Assembly: GCA_947496865.1 (NCBI GenBank)
Contig: CANMEE010000002.1
Location: forward strand, 186,001 to 250,000
Direction: 5' to 3'
Origin: an uncultured Sphingomonadaceae bacterium
GTDB taxonomy: Bacteria > Pseudomonadota > Alphaproteobacteria > Sphingomonadales > Sphingomonadaceae
Length of the DNA: 64,000 nucleotides
A program made the position numbers and the translations under genes. The notes below the pieces were generated by a model. It searched no databases and was not told where the DNA came from. It worked only from the letters and a program-made list of their open reading frames with translations. This document shows positions 44,280-53,392 of the stretch, one piece after another. Each line of letters begins with the position of its first letter. Within the stretch, counting starts at the first letter, position 1.

Positions 44280-45527
44280 ATGCAGATTCCTGGCCATATA
44301 GATCCTGTCCCGCTTCCAGCGAAAGTCACGCCTCGTGAAGATGGGCGCGTTGACCTTATTGGTTTGAGCGTTGCTGAAATTCGGGACGTGTTGATCGAAG
44401 CCGGTCTTGAAGAGAAGCAGGGGAAGCTGCGTTCCAAGCAGCTGTTCCACTGGATGTATCATCGCGGAATTGATGATTTTGCGATCATGACTGATATGAG
44501 CAAGACCCTGCGTCCTTGGCTGGCGGAGCGGTTTGTGATTGGTCGTCCTGAAATTGTCGAGGCGCATCTGTCAGAGGATGGCACGCGCAAATGGTTGCTG
44601 CGATCCGCTGACAGCCAAGATTATGAGATGGTTTTCATACCCGATGAAGATCGCGGCACATTATGTATTTCTTCGCAAGTGGGTTGCACACTTAATTGTC
44701 GGTTCTGCCATACCGGAACGATGCGACTGGTGCGTAATCTGAGTCCCGGCGAAATCGTTGGGCAGGTCATGTTGGCGCGTGACGCTTTGGGTGAATGGCC
44801 AAAGGGCGTGATGGATTTTGCCGATGAAGAAGAGGCGGAAAACACCAAGGAATATAATCAGGCCTATAAATCTGATGGGCGCTTGCTGACGAATATTGTA
44901 CTGATGGGTATGGGTGAGCCGCTTTATAATTTCGACAATGTTCGTGATGCGATGAAGGTCGTGATGGATGGCTCTGGTCTCGCGCTATCGCGTCGACGGA
45001 TTACCTTGTCGACCAGTGGCGTAGTGCCGATGATCGCGCGCGCTGGTGAAGAGATAAGCGTCAATCTCGCGATTTCGCTGCACGCGGTAAACAAAGAAAC
45101 GCGAGACGAGATTGTTCCGCTCAACAAAAAATATTCAATTGAAGAGTTGCTGCAAGCCTGTGCCGATTATCCCGGTTCCAGCAATTCACGGCGTATCACC
45201 TTTGAATATGTCATGCTCAAAGATAAGAATGACAGCGACGAAGATGCTCGAGAATTGGTCAATCTGCTGCGCCAATATGACTTGCCGGCCAAGGTAAACC
45301 TGATCCCGTTTAATCCATGGCCAGGCTCAGATTATGAATGTTCGACGCCTGAACGGATCAAGGCTTTTTCCAAGATTGTTTTTGATGCAGGTATCAGCGC
45401 ACCTGTTCGCACACCCAGAGGCCGTGACATCATGGCCGCTTGTGGTCAGTTGAAGTCGGCCAGCGAAAAGAAAAGTCGGGCCGAGCTGGATCGATTGGCC
45501 GAAGAAAAACAGGCCGCTTTAGGCTAA
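44280..45527 (+). CDS. rlmN: Dual-specificity RNA methyltransferase RlmN (23S rRNA A2503 / tRNA A37)
   Basis: 415 residues. The radical SAM cysteines C136-x3-C140-x2-C143 lie in [32 protein letters not shown] and the late catalytic cysteine in [14 protein letters not shown] match RlmN. It makes 2-methyladenosine at A2503 of 23S rRNA and A37 of some tRNAs through a [4Fe-4S] radical mechanism with a methyl-cysteine intermediate. It converges with the RidA gene, with only 9 bp between stops; an A/T-rich GCTAAAT-TTTAGC palindrome spans that junction. Confidence 0.97.
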   Translation: MQIPGHIDPVPLPAKVTPREDGRVDLIGLSVAEIRDVLIEAGLEEKQGKLRSKQLFHWMYHRGIDDFAIMTDMSKTLRPWLAERFVIGRPEIVEAHLSEDGTRKWLLRSADSQDYEMVFIPDEDRGTLCISSQVGCTLNCRFCHTGTMRLVRNLSPGEIVGQVMLARDALGEWPKGVMDFADEEEAENTKEYNQAYKSDGRLLTNIVLMGMGEPLYNFDNVRDAMKVVMDGSGLALSRRRITLSTSGVVPMIARAGEEISVNLAISLHAVNKETRDEIVPLNKKYSIEELLQACADYPGSSNSRRITFEYVMLKDKNDSDEDARELVNLLRQYDLPAKVNLIPFNPWPGSDYECSTPERIKAFSKIVFDAGISAPVRTPRGRDIMAACGQLKSASEKKSRAELDRLAEEKQAALG

Positions 45528-45536
45528 ATTTTAGCT

Positions 45537-45947
45537 CTAAACGGTTGCTATTACATCAATTTCAACCATCAATCCTGGTATTGCCAGAGCCTTGACCTCA
45601 ACAATGGTATCAGCCGGATAAGGCGGTGAGAAATACTGTTTCCGCGCTTCAACTATTTGCGGGAAATAGGCCATGTCGGTCAGATAGATCGTTACTTTGA
45701 CGATCTTGCTCCGGTTGCTGCCACCCGCCGCCAAAACGCGATCGATATTGACGAAAACCTGCTCGACCTGTTGATCAAAATCTTCCGCACCGATTATGTT
45801 TCCTGCTTCGTCAATGGCTGCCTGTCCTGAAAGAAATAGTAAATTACCGACCTGCCAACCAGGAGCAATAGCATATGGGGCAAGGGGGTCGGGATCTAGT
45901 TGGAGGACTTGGCGGATTTCGGTCATGGGCATCTCTATGTTAAGCAT
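45537..45947 (-). CDS. RidA/YER057c/UK114 family protein
   Basis: 136 residues of RidA fold. Visible family elements are APYAIAPGWQVGNLLFLSGQAAID near the start and the closing IPGLMVEIDVIATV. RidA proteins are trimers that hydrolyse reactive enamine/imine intermediates such as 2-aminoacrylate. The usual C-terminal arginine of the deaminase site (in an R-x-E-IE-type segment) is not seen; KALAIPGLMVEID is present instead, so the protein may belong to a non-archetypal subgroup. The start may be ATG 45947 or ATG 45926. Confidence 0.85.
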   Translation of the reverse strand: MLNIEMPMTEIRQVLQLDPDPLAPYAIAPGWQVGNLLFLSGQAAIDEAGNIIGAEDFDQQVEQVFVNIDRVLAAGGSNRSKIVKVTIYLTDMAYFPQIVEARKQYFSPPYPADTIVEVKALAIPGLMVEIDVIATV

Positions 45948-46023
45948 ATCTGGGATGTGTCGGTACGGGTTTCTTTTTTTGCAATGTAACGTCTAACTTT
46001 CTTTTGTCGAACAACTGATTAGA

Positions 46024-46848
46024 ATGACGTTTGAAATGACAGAAATGCCAAAAGCAAAAAACTTGCGTCACCGGCGGACCACTCGTCTCTGGCATTGGAC
46101 TAATGCGTTATGTCTGCTTGTTTTAATCATGAGCGGTCTGACGATCTTCAACGCACACCCGCGCCTATATTGGGGCGAATATGGGGCTGTTGGTGATTAT
46201 GCTTGGGCTGCTGTAGGGTCTTCCGAAACTCTAGGATATGTGCGTCTTGGGGAAACTAAGATTGAGACTACCGGTTTCATAGGAAATTGGCGTGATAGCG
46301 ATGGGAAAATCCAGACTTGGGCGTTCCCTGGCTGGGCGACACTCCCGTCTTATTACAGTCTGGCCGAAGGTCGACGCTGGCATTTTTTCTTCGCTTGGAT
46401 TTTTAGTGTAGGATTGGCGTTCTTTATGGTCCGCTCTTTCTCTAATCGTCATGTGCAGCGCGATCTCCACATCGTGCGCGCGGAATGGCGTCCGTCCCAT
46501 ATCTGGGAGGATGTGAACAACCACATGCGGATGCGGTTTCATGTGCCAGATGCCGTCAACATCTATAATATTCTTCAGAAACTAAGCTATGTCGGGGTGA
46601 TATTCGTCTTGCTGCCATTGATGATTTTTACTGGGCTGGCCATGTCGCCGGCGATGGATGCGAACTGGCCTTTGCTGACGGACATGTTTGGCGGGCGGCA
46701 ATCGGCGCGGTCGATCCATTTCATTGGCATGTTTCTGCTGCTGGTGTTTTTCATTGTTCATATGGTGACCTTGCTTTTGGCAGGTCCATTCAAGCAGACT
46801 TGGGCGATGATCTCTGGCGGCAAACGAGAAGGAGCCAGTGATGCGTAG
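46024..46848 (+). CDS. Membrane cytochrome b, partner of a molybdopterin oxidoreductase
   Basis: 274 residues with four to five transmembrane helices. Histidines suited to b-type haem ligation lie in RLWHWTNALCLLVLIMSG, WHFFFAWIF, SIHFIGMFLLLVFFIVHMVTLLLAG. It resembles cytochrome b561/NapC-unrelated subunits of thiosulfate reductase or YedZ-like electron carriers. The downstream molybdopterin protein gene overlaps by 8 bp. Together they form an inner-membrane haem/periplasmic Mo-enzyme pair that passes electrons from the quinone pool or the reverse. Confidence 0.86.
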   Translation: MTFEMTEMPKAKNLRHRRTTRLWHWTNALCLLVLIMSGLTIFNAHPRLYWGEYGAVGDYAWAAVGSSETLGYVRLGETKIETTGFIGNWRDSDGKIQTWAFPGWATLPSYYSLAEGRRWHFFFAWIFSVGLAFFMVRSFSNRHVQRDLHIVRAEWRPSHIWEDVNNHMRMRFHVPDAVNIYNILQKLSYVGVIFVLLPLMIFTGLAMSPAMDANWPLLTDMFGGRQSARSIHFIGMFLLLVFFIVHMVTLLLAGPFKQTWAMISGGKREGASDA

Positions 46849-47602
46849 GTTGCTTACCCGACGGTCGTTGATCACCAGCGCTGCTCTGGGCGCGGGAGGA
46901 CTGCTAAGCGGCTGTGATGCGCTTAGTCGCAGCCCGGGTTTTCAGGATATTCTTGCCAGTGCCGAGGACGCGAATTTCCTGGTGCAGCGGGCGCTCGGTG
47001 ACCGGATGGAGTTGGCCAGCGAATATACTATTGCCGATTTGTCGCCGAAATTCCGCGCTAACGGTACACGTGATCCCGGAACGCCGGATTATACTGCGAG
47101 CGCGGCACAGGGTTTTGCTGACTGGCAATTGCGCTTAACCGGTCTGTTCACCAAGCCGCAAAACTTCTCGCTATCGGCGCTGCAATCTATGCCGCAACGC
47201 ACACAAATCACCCGCCATGATTGTGTCGAGGGATGGAGCGCCATTGGTCAATGGACCGGGGTTCCGCTCAAATTTTTGCTGGATCTGGCGCAGTTGCAGG
47301 ACAAAGCAAAATTTTTGGTTTTTCACTGTGCAGATCGGCTTAGCGGACGGCCTTATTATGAAAGCATTGATCTGCTGGATGCCTTTCATCCGCAGACGAT
47401 TATGGCGCACCGGCTAAATGGCGAGGCTGTGCAGGTTGAAAATGGGGCGCCACTGCGCCTCAGGGTCGAGCGGCAATTGGGGTATAAACATGCCAAATAT
47501 GTGACCGGGATTGAGGCCGTTGCGAGGCTCGACAATATCGGTTCAGGTAAGGGTGGATATTGGGAAGATGTCGCCGATTATGAATGGTATGCGGGAATTT
47601 AA
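46841..47602 (+). CDS. Molybdopterin-dependent oxidoreductase (sulfite oxidase fold), Tat-exported lipoprotein
   Basis: 253 residues from ATG 46841, with AGGAG upstream. The N-terminus MRRLLTRRSLITSAALGAGG carries twin arginines and leads to a lipobox LLSGC, so Tat export followed by lipidation is predicted. The catalytic domain has QITRHDCVEGWSAIGQWTGVPL, where the cysteine would ligate Mo, and GAPLRLRVERQLGYKHAKYVTGIE near the C-terminus. The size resembles MsrP/YedY-type single-domain enzymes. Substrate unknown (sulfoxide, nitrate-like or other). Confidence 0.88.
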   Translation: MRRLLTRRSLITSAALGAGGLLSGCDALSRSPGFQDILASAEDANFLVQRALGDRMELASEYTIADLSPKFRANGTRDPGTPDYTASAAQGFADWQLRLTGLFTKPQNFSLSALQSMPQRTQITRHDCVEGWSAIGQWTGVPLKFLLDLAQLQDKAKFLVFHCADRLSGRPYYESIDLLDAFHPQTIMAHRLNGEAVQVENGAPLRLRVERQLGYKHAKYVTGIEAVARLDNIGSGKGGYWEDVADYEWYAGI

Positions 47603-47643
47603 CAGGGTTTTGATGGGGGATATTATTTGCTGAGGAGTAGTGG

Positions 47644-48882
47644 ATGTCCATATTAGGTCGTTTTTTAGGAAGCGTAGTAAAAAGAGGGTCGATTTCCGTC
47701 ATACATCCTGACGGATCGACAGAAAAATTCGGGCAATCAGAGCCAGGGTTTCCCGATGTCACGGTGCGTCTTGCTGACAAGGGCGTGATGCGTCAGATAT
47801 TACTCGATCCGCGCCTAGGTGCAGCGGAAACGTTCATGGACGGCCGTCTAATCGTCGAACAGGGCGATATTATGGAACTGGTTCAATTGCTGCGCGCCAA
47901 CCGGCGATGGGAACGGGGCGGTCGATTAGCTGACCCGAGTGTCTTCAAGAAGATGAAAGACCTTGCAGCTGGGCGGCTTGATCGCATCAATGGACAAAGA
48001 CGGTCTAAGGCCAATGTGGCCCATCATTATGACCTAAGTCGCGATCTCTATGAGCTGTTTCTTGATGAAGACATGCAATATAGCTGCGCTTATTGGACGG
48101 ACCCGGCCAATACTCTGGAGCAGGCCCAATTGGACAAAAAAGCCCATATCGCGGCCAAGTTGGATTTGAAGGCGGGCCAGCGGGTGCTCGATATCGGCTG
48201 CGGTTGGGGAGGGATGGCGCTTTATCTTCATCAGAAATTCGGTGTCGAAATGCTGGGCATCACATTGAGTGAAGAGCAATTGAAAGTTGCCCAAGAACGC
48301 GCTGAGAAAGAGGGTGTGGCCGACAAAGTCAAATTTGAACTAATCGACTATCGCGACCTAGCGGAACGGGAAACCGGACAGTTTGACCGGATTGTCTCGG
48401 TTGGTATGTTTGAACATGTTGGCACACCGAATTTCAAAACCTTTTTCCGCTGTGTCGCCAACCTGATGACCGACGATGGTGTGATGCTGCTCCATACGAT
48501 CGGCCGGATGGGCAAGCCAGGAACAACCGATGCCTTCACCCGCAAATATATCTTTCCCGGTGGTTATATTCCCGCGCTTAGTGAGACTGTTGAAGCGAGC
48601 GAGCATTTTCGTCTGATGGCTACGGATATTGAAACCTTACGATTGCACTATGCTCTGACGCTGCGCGAATGGTATAAACGGACGGTGGCGAACAAAGGCA
48701 AGATCGTTGCACTATATGATGAGCGCTTTTTCCGTTTGTGGACCTTTTATCTGGCAGGCGCGACCGCTGCTTTCGAGAGCGGGAGCATGTGCAATTACCA
48801 GATTCAGTTTAGCCGAAACCGGCACACGCTGCCGTTGACGCGGGATTACATCGGAGAAACTGAAAAACAGCTGCAAGGCTGA
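47644..48882 (+). CDS. cfa: Cyclopropane-fatty-acyl-phospholipid synthase
   Basis: 412 residues. An N-terminal lipid-binding domain (about 1-115) precedes the SAM methyltransferase domain with VLDIGCGWGGMALYL, NVAHHYDLSRDLYELFLDEDMQYSCAYW (typical CFA synthase) and SVGMFEHVG. It transfers a methylene from SAM to unsaturated acyl chains of membrane phospholipids, a stationary-phase and acid protection. It starts 41 bp after the molybdopterin oxidoreductase gene and may be co-transcribed. It ends directly at the stop of the convergent DUF1801 gene (no gap). Confidence 0.94.
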   Translation: MSILGRFLGSVVKRGSISVIHPDGSTEKFGQSEPGFPDVTVRLADKGVMRQILLDPRLGAAETFMDGRLIVEQGDIMELVQLLRANRRWERGGRLADPSVFKKMKDLAAGRLDRINGQRRSKANVAHHYDLSRDLYELFLDEDMQYSCAYWTDPANTLEQAQLDKKAHIAAKLDLKAGQRVLDIGCGWGGMALYLHQKFGVEMLGITLSEEQLKVAQERAEKEGVADKVKFELIDYRDLAERETGQFDRIVSVGMFEHVGTPNFKTFFRCVANLMTDDGVMLLHTIGRMGKPGTTDAFTRKYIFPGGYIPALSETVEASEHFRLMATDIETLRLHYALTLREWYKRTVANKGKIVALYDERFFRLWTFYLAGATAAFESGSMCNYQIQFSRNRHTLPLTRDYIGETEKQLQG

Positions 48883-49314
48883 TCATTCGGGATATTTATC
48901 CGCCATATATTGCAGGTCTTTGGCAATAATGTCCTCAAGCACATCTATATCAATATCGGACAGACGCTTCACATAGAGGCAGCTCTTGCCAAGACTATGT
49001 TTGCCCAGTTTTTCTAGCAGCTTTTCTTTATCCTTGAACCCGCCGATGCAATATAGCGTTAGGGCGGTTTTTCGAGCGCTGAAACCGGTGCGCATCATGT
49101 CGCCCTCGCGGCCGCTGTCGTAGACATAATGATATTGACCATAGCCGACCATGGTGGGACCCCACATTTTCGGTTTGTGACCTGATAGCCGTTCCATCAT
49201 GGCGGCAACAGTCTTCGCGTCTTCTTGTTTCCATTCGGGTGTCACAGCATCAAGATAGGTTTGTACGTCTGCTTTTGTCGGCGCAGTTTTATTTTTTGCC
49301 TGTGTTTTTGCCAT
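48883..49314 (-). CDS. DUF1801 domain protein
   Basis: 143 residues from ATG 49314 (the frame is open to 49344). Features of the YdhG/DUF1801 fold are visible: VQTYLDAVTPEWKQEDAKTVAAMMERLSGHKPKMWGPTMVGYG and the closing LEDIIAKDLQYMADKYP. The Lys/Ala-rich N-terminus is probably disordered. Small soluble protein; the molecular function of this family is unknown. It is divergent from argG and directly adjoins the convergent CFA synthase gene. Confidence 0.85.
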   Translation of the reverse strand: MAKTQAKNKTAPTKADVQTYLDAVTPEWKQEDAKTVAAMMERLSGHKPKMWGPTMVGYGQYHYVYDSGREGDMMRTGFSARKTALTLYCIGGFKDKEKLLEKLGKHSLGKSCLYVKRLSDIDIDVLEDIIAKDLQYMADKYPE

Positions 49315-49404
49315 GCTTCTATCCTCCAATAAGCTGTATATCATATTGCGCGGGCTGTTTCAGCCTGTTAGGCGCGCCGCTATTCCTTTTTTGAAAGTAT
49401 GAGC

Positions 49405-50628
49405 ATGAGCGATTCCGTAAAACGTGTGGTTCTGGCCTTTTCCGGCGGCCTTGATACCAGTGTCATCCTGAAATGGTTGCAGCAGGAATATCAGTGTGAG
49501 GTTGTTACCTTCACTGCTGATTTGGGGCAGGGTGAAGAGCTTGGTCCTGCGCGTAAAGTTGCTGAAACGCTGGGCGTTAAGCCAGAGCATATTTTCATCG
49601 ATGATCTACGCGAAGAATTTGTGCGCGATTTTGTCTTTCCGATGATGCGTGCCAATGCGCTTTATGAGGGACTGTATCTGCTGGGCACCTCCATTGCGCG
49701 CCCGCTTATTTCCAAGCGCCAGATAGAAATTGCTAAGCAAACCGGAGCGGATGCTGTGTCTCATGGTGCAACGGGCAAAGGCAATGATCAAATTCGTTTC
49801 GAACTGGGATATTATGGTCTCAACCCGGATGTGAAGGTAATCGCGCCGTGGCGTGAATGGGATTTGACGAGCCGCACGCGCTTGATTGAATTTGCTGAAA
49901 AGCATCAAATTCCGGTGCCGAAAGACAAGCGCGGGGAAGCGCCGTTTTCGACTGACGCCAATATGCTCCACACTTCGTCCGAGGGTAAAATTCTCGAAGA
50001 TCCTTGGGAAGAAGTGCCGGATTATGTTTATTCGCGGACCAATAATCCTGAAGATGCGCCAGATAAGCCGGAATATATCACCATCGATTTTGAACGCGGT
50101 GATGGTGTTGCGATTAACGGCGAAGGAATGTCGCCAGCGACCCTGCTCGAAAAACTCAACGATTATGGCCGGGAGCATGGCATTGGCCGTCTTGACCTCG
50201 TCGAGAACCGCTTCGTCGGTATGAAATCTCGCGGCATGTATGAAACGCCCGGTGGGACCATCTACCACGCCGCACATCGCGGAATTGAACAGCTGACACT
50301 CGATAGTGGAGCGATGCATATGAAGGATGAACTCGCTCCGCGCTATTCGGAATTGGTCTATAACGGCTTTTGGTTCGCACCAGAGCGAGAGATGTTGCAG
50401 GCTGCGATTGATAAAAGCCAAGAGCGGGTGACCGGAACGGTGCGGCTGAAACTCTATAAGGGTTCGGTTAGCGTTGTTGGTCGCAAGGCAGATGTCAGTT
50501 TTAATCTCTACAGCGAAGACGTCGTCACCTTTGAGGATGACGCTGGCGCTTATGATCAGAAAGATGCGGAAGGCTTTATCAAGCTCAATGCTTTGCGCCT
50601 TCGGTTGCTTGGTAAGCGCGACAATTGA
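49405..50628 (+). CDS. argG: Argininosuccinate synthase
   Basis: 407 residues from ATG 49405 (ATG 49399 would add two residues). The ATP-binding PP-loop is [17 protein letters not shown] near the start, and [17 protein letters not shown] and [30 protein letters not shown]-like segments follow. It condenses citrulline and aspartate in arginine biosynthesis. The next gene begins 11 bp after its stop; no other arg gene is present. Confidence 0.97.
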   Translation: MSDSVKRVVLAFSGGLDTSVILKWLQQEYQCEVVTFTADLGQGEELGPARKVAETLGVKPEHIFIDDLREEFVRDFVFPMMRANALYEGLYLLGTSIARPLISKRQIEIAKQTGADAVSHGATGKGNDQIRFELGYYGLNPDVKVIAPWREWDLTSRTRLIEFAEKHQIPVPKDKRGEAPFSTDANMLHTSSEGKILEDPWEEVPDYVYSRTNNPEDAPDKPEYITIDFERGDGVAINGEGMSPATLLEKLNDYGREHGIGRLDLVENRFVGMKSRGMYETPGGTIYHAAHRGIEQLTLDSGAMHMKDELAPRYSELVYNGFWFAPEREMLQAAIDKSQERVTGTVRLKLYKGSVSVVGRKADVSFNLYSEDVVTFEDDAGAYDQKDAEGFIKLNALRLRLLGKRDN

Positions 50629-50639
50629 TCTGACCTGAG

Positions 50640-51614
50640 ATGTTGCTCGCGATTTTCACGTTGTTGGTCGGTTTCGTTGTCCTGATTGTGGGCGGTGAAC
50701 TGCTGGTTCGGGGTGCCGTTCGTGTGGCCGAGCGGGCTGGTATGTCGGAATTGCTCATCGGTTTGACCATTGTGGGCTTTGGAACATCGGCGCCCGAACT
50801 TGTGGCCAGCGTCGAAGCAGCACGGGCCGGATCGCCCGGTATTGCGTGGGGCAACGTCGTCGGGTCAAACCTTGCGAACAGTCTTTTGATTTTGGGGACG
50901 GCATCTCTCATTCTGCCGATGGTTGTTCCTCGCGGACCATTGTGGCGGGATGGTGGTTTGGCGTTGGTTGCGACCATTGTTCTGTGGTTTGTTGCCAGTA
51001 CCACCGGCATTTCAGTCGCCATTGGCGTCGGTTTTCTATCATTCCTCTGTGCTTATTTGGGCTACGCCTATTGGGCCGAACGCACCCAACCTGTTGGTGC
51101 AAGTGCCTTGCATGAGAAAGCAGAGTCGCTCGAGGTTACGGATACGCATCTGCATGATGAGGAGCCGCTTTGGCGGTCTATCCTTACTTTGGTCGGCGGC
51201 ATTGTCTTGATCGTTGCCGGTGGACGCTGGTTGGTTGAGGGCGCTGTCGATCTCGCTAGACTGGTTGGAATGAGTGAGGCGGTGATTGGTTTAACAGTCA
51301 TCGCTATCGGCACGTCGCTGCCGGAACTGGTGACTTCTGTTATCGCTGCTTATAAAGGCGCTAGCGCTGTTGCTCTTGGTAATGTGCTGGGTTCGAACAT
51401 CTTCAACCTGCTGCTTATCGGCGGGGTTACGGCAGTGATTGCGCCGGGGACTATTCCGGACGAGATCGCCAATTATGGTTTGCCTTTACTGATTGCGACT
51501 TCTGTTTTGCTGATGATTTTTGCTGCTACCGGGCGGAAAATAACGCGCGTGGAGGGCGGCATCTTGCTGGTCATTTATGTCGTTCAGCTGGTCTATAATG
51601 TGGTGGCTGTCTAA
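50640..51614 (+). CDS. Calcium/sodium antiporter (CaCA family, YrbG-like)
   Basis: 324 residues with about ten hydrophobic segments and two inverted repeats. The alpha repeats are clear: IVGFGTSAPELVASVEAARAG followed by GNVVGSNLANSLLILG, and VIAIGTSLPELVTSVIAAYKG followed by GNVLGSNIFNLLLIGG. The acidic residues in these repeats coordinate the cation. It exchanges Ca2+ for Na+ (or H+) across the inner membrane. It follows argG by 11 bp, probably without functional connection. Confidence 0.93.
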   Translation: MLLAIFTLLVGFVVLIVGGELLVRGAVRVAERAGMSELLIGLTIVGFGTSAPELVASVEAARAGSPGIAWGNVVGSNLANSLLILGTASLILPMVVPRGPLWRDGGLALVATIVLWFVASTTGISVAIGVGFLSFLCAYLGYAYWAERTQPVGASALHEKAESLEVTDTHLHDEEPLWRSILTLVGGIVLIVAGGRWLVEGAVDLARLVGMSEAVIGLTVIAIGTSLPELVTSVIAAYKGASAVALGNVLGSNIFNLLLIGGVTAVIAPGTIPDEIANYGLPLLIATSVLLMIFAATGRKITRVEGGILLVIYVVQLVYNVVAV

Positions 51615-51669
51615 CCTTATCGATGGCGTTGAAGTTGGCGAAAGTTCCGCGCAGCTTGACGTTACCTTT

Positions 51670-51693
51670 ATATTTCGATATTACTGGAAATAT
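51670..51693. promoter_or_regulatory. Inverted repeat over the arsR start (candidate operator)
   Basis: ATATTTC at 51670-51676 and GAAATAT at 51687-51693 form 7-bp perfect arms with 10 nt between, within an AT-rich stretch that includes the start codon (51692). Position and symmetry suit autorepression by ArsR. Confidence 0.5.
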
Positions 51694-52039
51694 GGAAACG
51701 ATTCGAAGTCACACAGCGGTTAACGCCCTTTCTGCGCTCGCACAGGAGCATCGCCTGGCGATATTCCGCTTGCTGGTGCAGGCCGGGCGCAGCGGGCTTC
51801 CCGCCGGTCAAATCGCAAAACAACTTGGATTGCCAGCAAGCTCGCTATCCTTTCACCTGTCGCATCTTAAAAATGGCGGTGTGGTGAGCGACGAAAGGGA
51901 TGGGCGATCGATCATCTACCGCGCTGATTTTCAGGCGATGAACCGGCTGATGGCGTTTCTTTTGGAAAATTGCTGCGCGGGCGATGACTGTCTGCCCGCA
52001 GACGCGGCCGAAACATGTATGGAAGGACAAGACGCATGA
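51692..52039 (+). CDS. arsR: ArsR/SmtB family repressor with C-terminal cysteine metalloid site
   Basis: 115 residues from ATG 51692, with GGAAA upstream; the frame is open to 51623. A winged-helix DNA-binding domain has the recognition helix LPASSLSFHLSHLKNGGVV and the wing DERDGRSIIYRADF. Cysteines C94-C95-x4-C100 in ENCCAGDDC, plus C109, form a C-terminal site similar in layout to that of AfArsR/CgArsR-type As(III) sensors. It probably represses its own operon and is released by trivalent arsenicals. The ArsI gene overlaps its stop by ATGA. Confidence 0.9.
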   Translation: METIRSHTAVNALSALAQEHRLAIFRLLVQAGRSGLPAGQIAKQLGLPASSLSFHLSHLKNGGVVSDERDGRSIIYRADFQAMNRLMAFLLENCCAGDDCLPADAAETCMEGQDA

Positions 52040-52455
52040 AAAGATTTCACCTCAACCTGAAAGTATCGGATCTCAAAAAGTCCCACGCCTATTATGCAAA
52101 ACTATTTGGCGAGCAACCTGCGGTCGTGAAACCCGATTATGTCAAATGGATGCTCGACGACCCGTATATCAATTTTTCGATTGAACCGGCCAGCGATCAG
52201 ACAGGCATTGCCCATGTCGGCCTGCAGGCCGAAAGCCCAGAAGAACTGGAAGCGGCCTATCAGCGGGTGCAGGATGCTGCCGGTCCACGGTTCGAAGAAG
52301 GCGCAACGACCTGTTGTTACGCATCGTCGGAGAAAAACTGGACCAGCGACCCTGATGGTTTGATCTGGGAAGTTTTTCACACGGACGGGCAGGTGACTCA
52401 CTACGGGAAGCCGCCGAATCTGAAACTGAGCGAAGCCAGCGTGAGTTGCTGCTGA
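52036..52455 (+). CDS. arsI: ArsI/CadI-type vicinal-oxygen-chelate protein, probable C-As lyase
   Basis: 139 residues from ATG 52036 (ATGA overlap with arsR). It has a glyoxalase/dioxygenase fold. Probable Fe(II) ligands are H5, H60 and E112 (in WEVFH), and the vicinal cysteines C93-C94 lie in TTCCYASSEKNWTSDPDG, as in ArsI, where they hold methylarsenite. KPDYVKWMLDDPYINFSI is conserved in the ArsI/CadI group. It ends with a second vicinal pair (SCC). ArsI removes the methyl or aromatic group from trivalent organoarsenicals with O2. CadI-like cadmium-induced proteins are the alternative. Confidence 0.87.
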   Translation: MKRFHLNLKVSDLKKSHAYYAKLFGEQPAVVKPDYVKWMLDDPYINFSIEPASDQTGIAHVGLQAESPEELEAAYQRVQDAAGPRFEEGATTCCYASSEKNWTSDPDGLIWEVFHTDGQVTHYGKPPNLKLSEASVSCC

Positions 52456-52473
52456 CGTCAGGGGACGACCAAA

Positions 52474-53166
52474 ATGGCAGATTTTTCAAGGGCGCAAAAG
52501 CTCAGCGCCGAAGCGCTGGGTTCATTTTTCCTGTTTGTCACCGTGGTGGGCTCCGGGATCATGGCCGAAAATCTGGCGGGCGGGAACGACGCCATCGCGC
52601 TGCTCGGCAATACGCTGGCAACTGGGGCGATATTATTCGTGCTGATCGCCATATTGGCGCCGATATCCGGTGCCCATTTCAATCCGGCAGTCACCTTTGT
52701 CATGATCTTGCGCAAAGAACTGACACTGAAAATTGGCGCTTTGTTTGTCATGGCGCAGCTCATCGGCGGTCTGATCGGGATATGGGCGGCTCATGTGATG
52801 TTTGAACTGCCAGTTTTCCAGCTGAGTGAAAAAACCAGGACCGGCGGCGGCCAATGGCTTGGTGAATTGATCGCCACCTTCGGCTTGCTGTTCACGATAT
52901 TGGGCACTGTCCGGTTTCGACCCGATTGGGTGGCACCAGCGGTGGGGCTTTATATATCCGCGGGATACTGGTTCACCAGCTCGACCAGCTTTGCCAATCC
53001 GGCGATTACCGTTGGCCGCGCTTTTTCCAACAGCTTTGCCGGAATCGCGCCAGTGGATGTGGCTGGATTTGTCGCCGCTCAGTTTGCCGGTGCGGCCTTG
53101 GCATGGATGGTCACGGGCTGGATGTTTACACCTTCGCCTGTCGCTCAGGGTCAGGTGCAAAATTAA
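52474..53166 (+). CDS. MIP/aquaporin family channel, arsenic-operon aquaglyceroporin
   Basis: 230 residues, six transmembrane helices and two half-helices. First NPA motif in AHFNPAVT, second in SFANPAITVGRAFS. Located 18 bp after the ArsI-like gene in an arsR operon, like AqpS, which lets arsenite or methylated trivalent species cross the membrane down their gradient. Here no arsenate reductase or efflux pump is adjacent, so passive movement of arsenicals may be its job. Substrate is inferred from context. Confidence 0.88.
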   Translation: MADFSRAQKLSAEALGSFFLFVTVVGSGIMAENLAGGNDAIALLGNTLATGAILFVLIAILAPISGAHFNPAVTFVMILRKELTLKIGALFVMAQLIGGLIGIWAAHVMFELPVFQLSEKTRTGGGQWLGELIATFGLLFTILGTVRFRPDWVAPAVGLYISAGYWFTSSTSFANPAITVGRAFSNSFAGIAPVDVAGFVAAQFAGAALAWMVTGWMFTPSPVAQGQVQN

Positions 53167-53305
53167 GGCGTTGCAAATTTGGGAATCAGTCCTTAAATAG
53201 CAGTCATCCCAACATTGTGAGATTTTGAAGGGGCTGGCGCCACACGGGGCCGGCACGAAAGAGTTTTGCATAGTGGGGTGAGTGATTGAGCATGTCATAC
53301 CCAAT

Positions 53306-53374
53306 CCGTTAGCTCTGCGCTTGTCGAAGAGCATTTCTCGGATAGTCGTGGTTCGACAGGCTTACCACTAACGG
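53306..53374. repeat. Palindromic repeat, copy A (69 bp)
   Basis: A 69-bp element bounded by CCGTTAG and CTAACGG, with inner arms containing TTGTCGAAG and GGTTCGACAGGC. It is intergenic, between the aquaglyceroporin gene and rimP, 18 bp before the rimP start. Related copies occur at 61438-61506 and 62269-62343. Confidence 0.85.
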
Positions 53375-53392
53375 TATTTTTAAGGACAGCTA

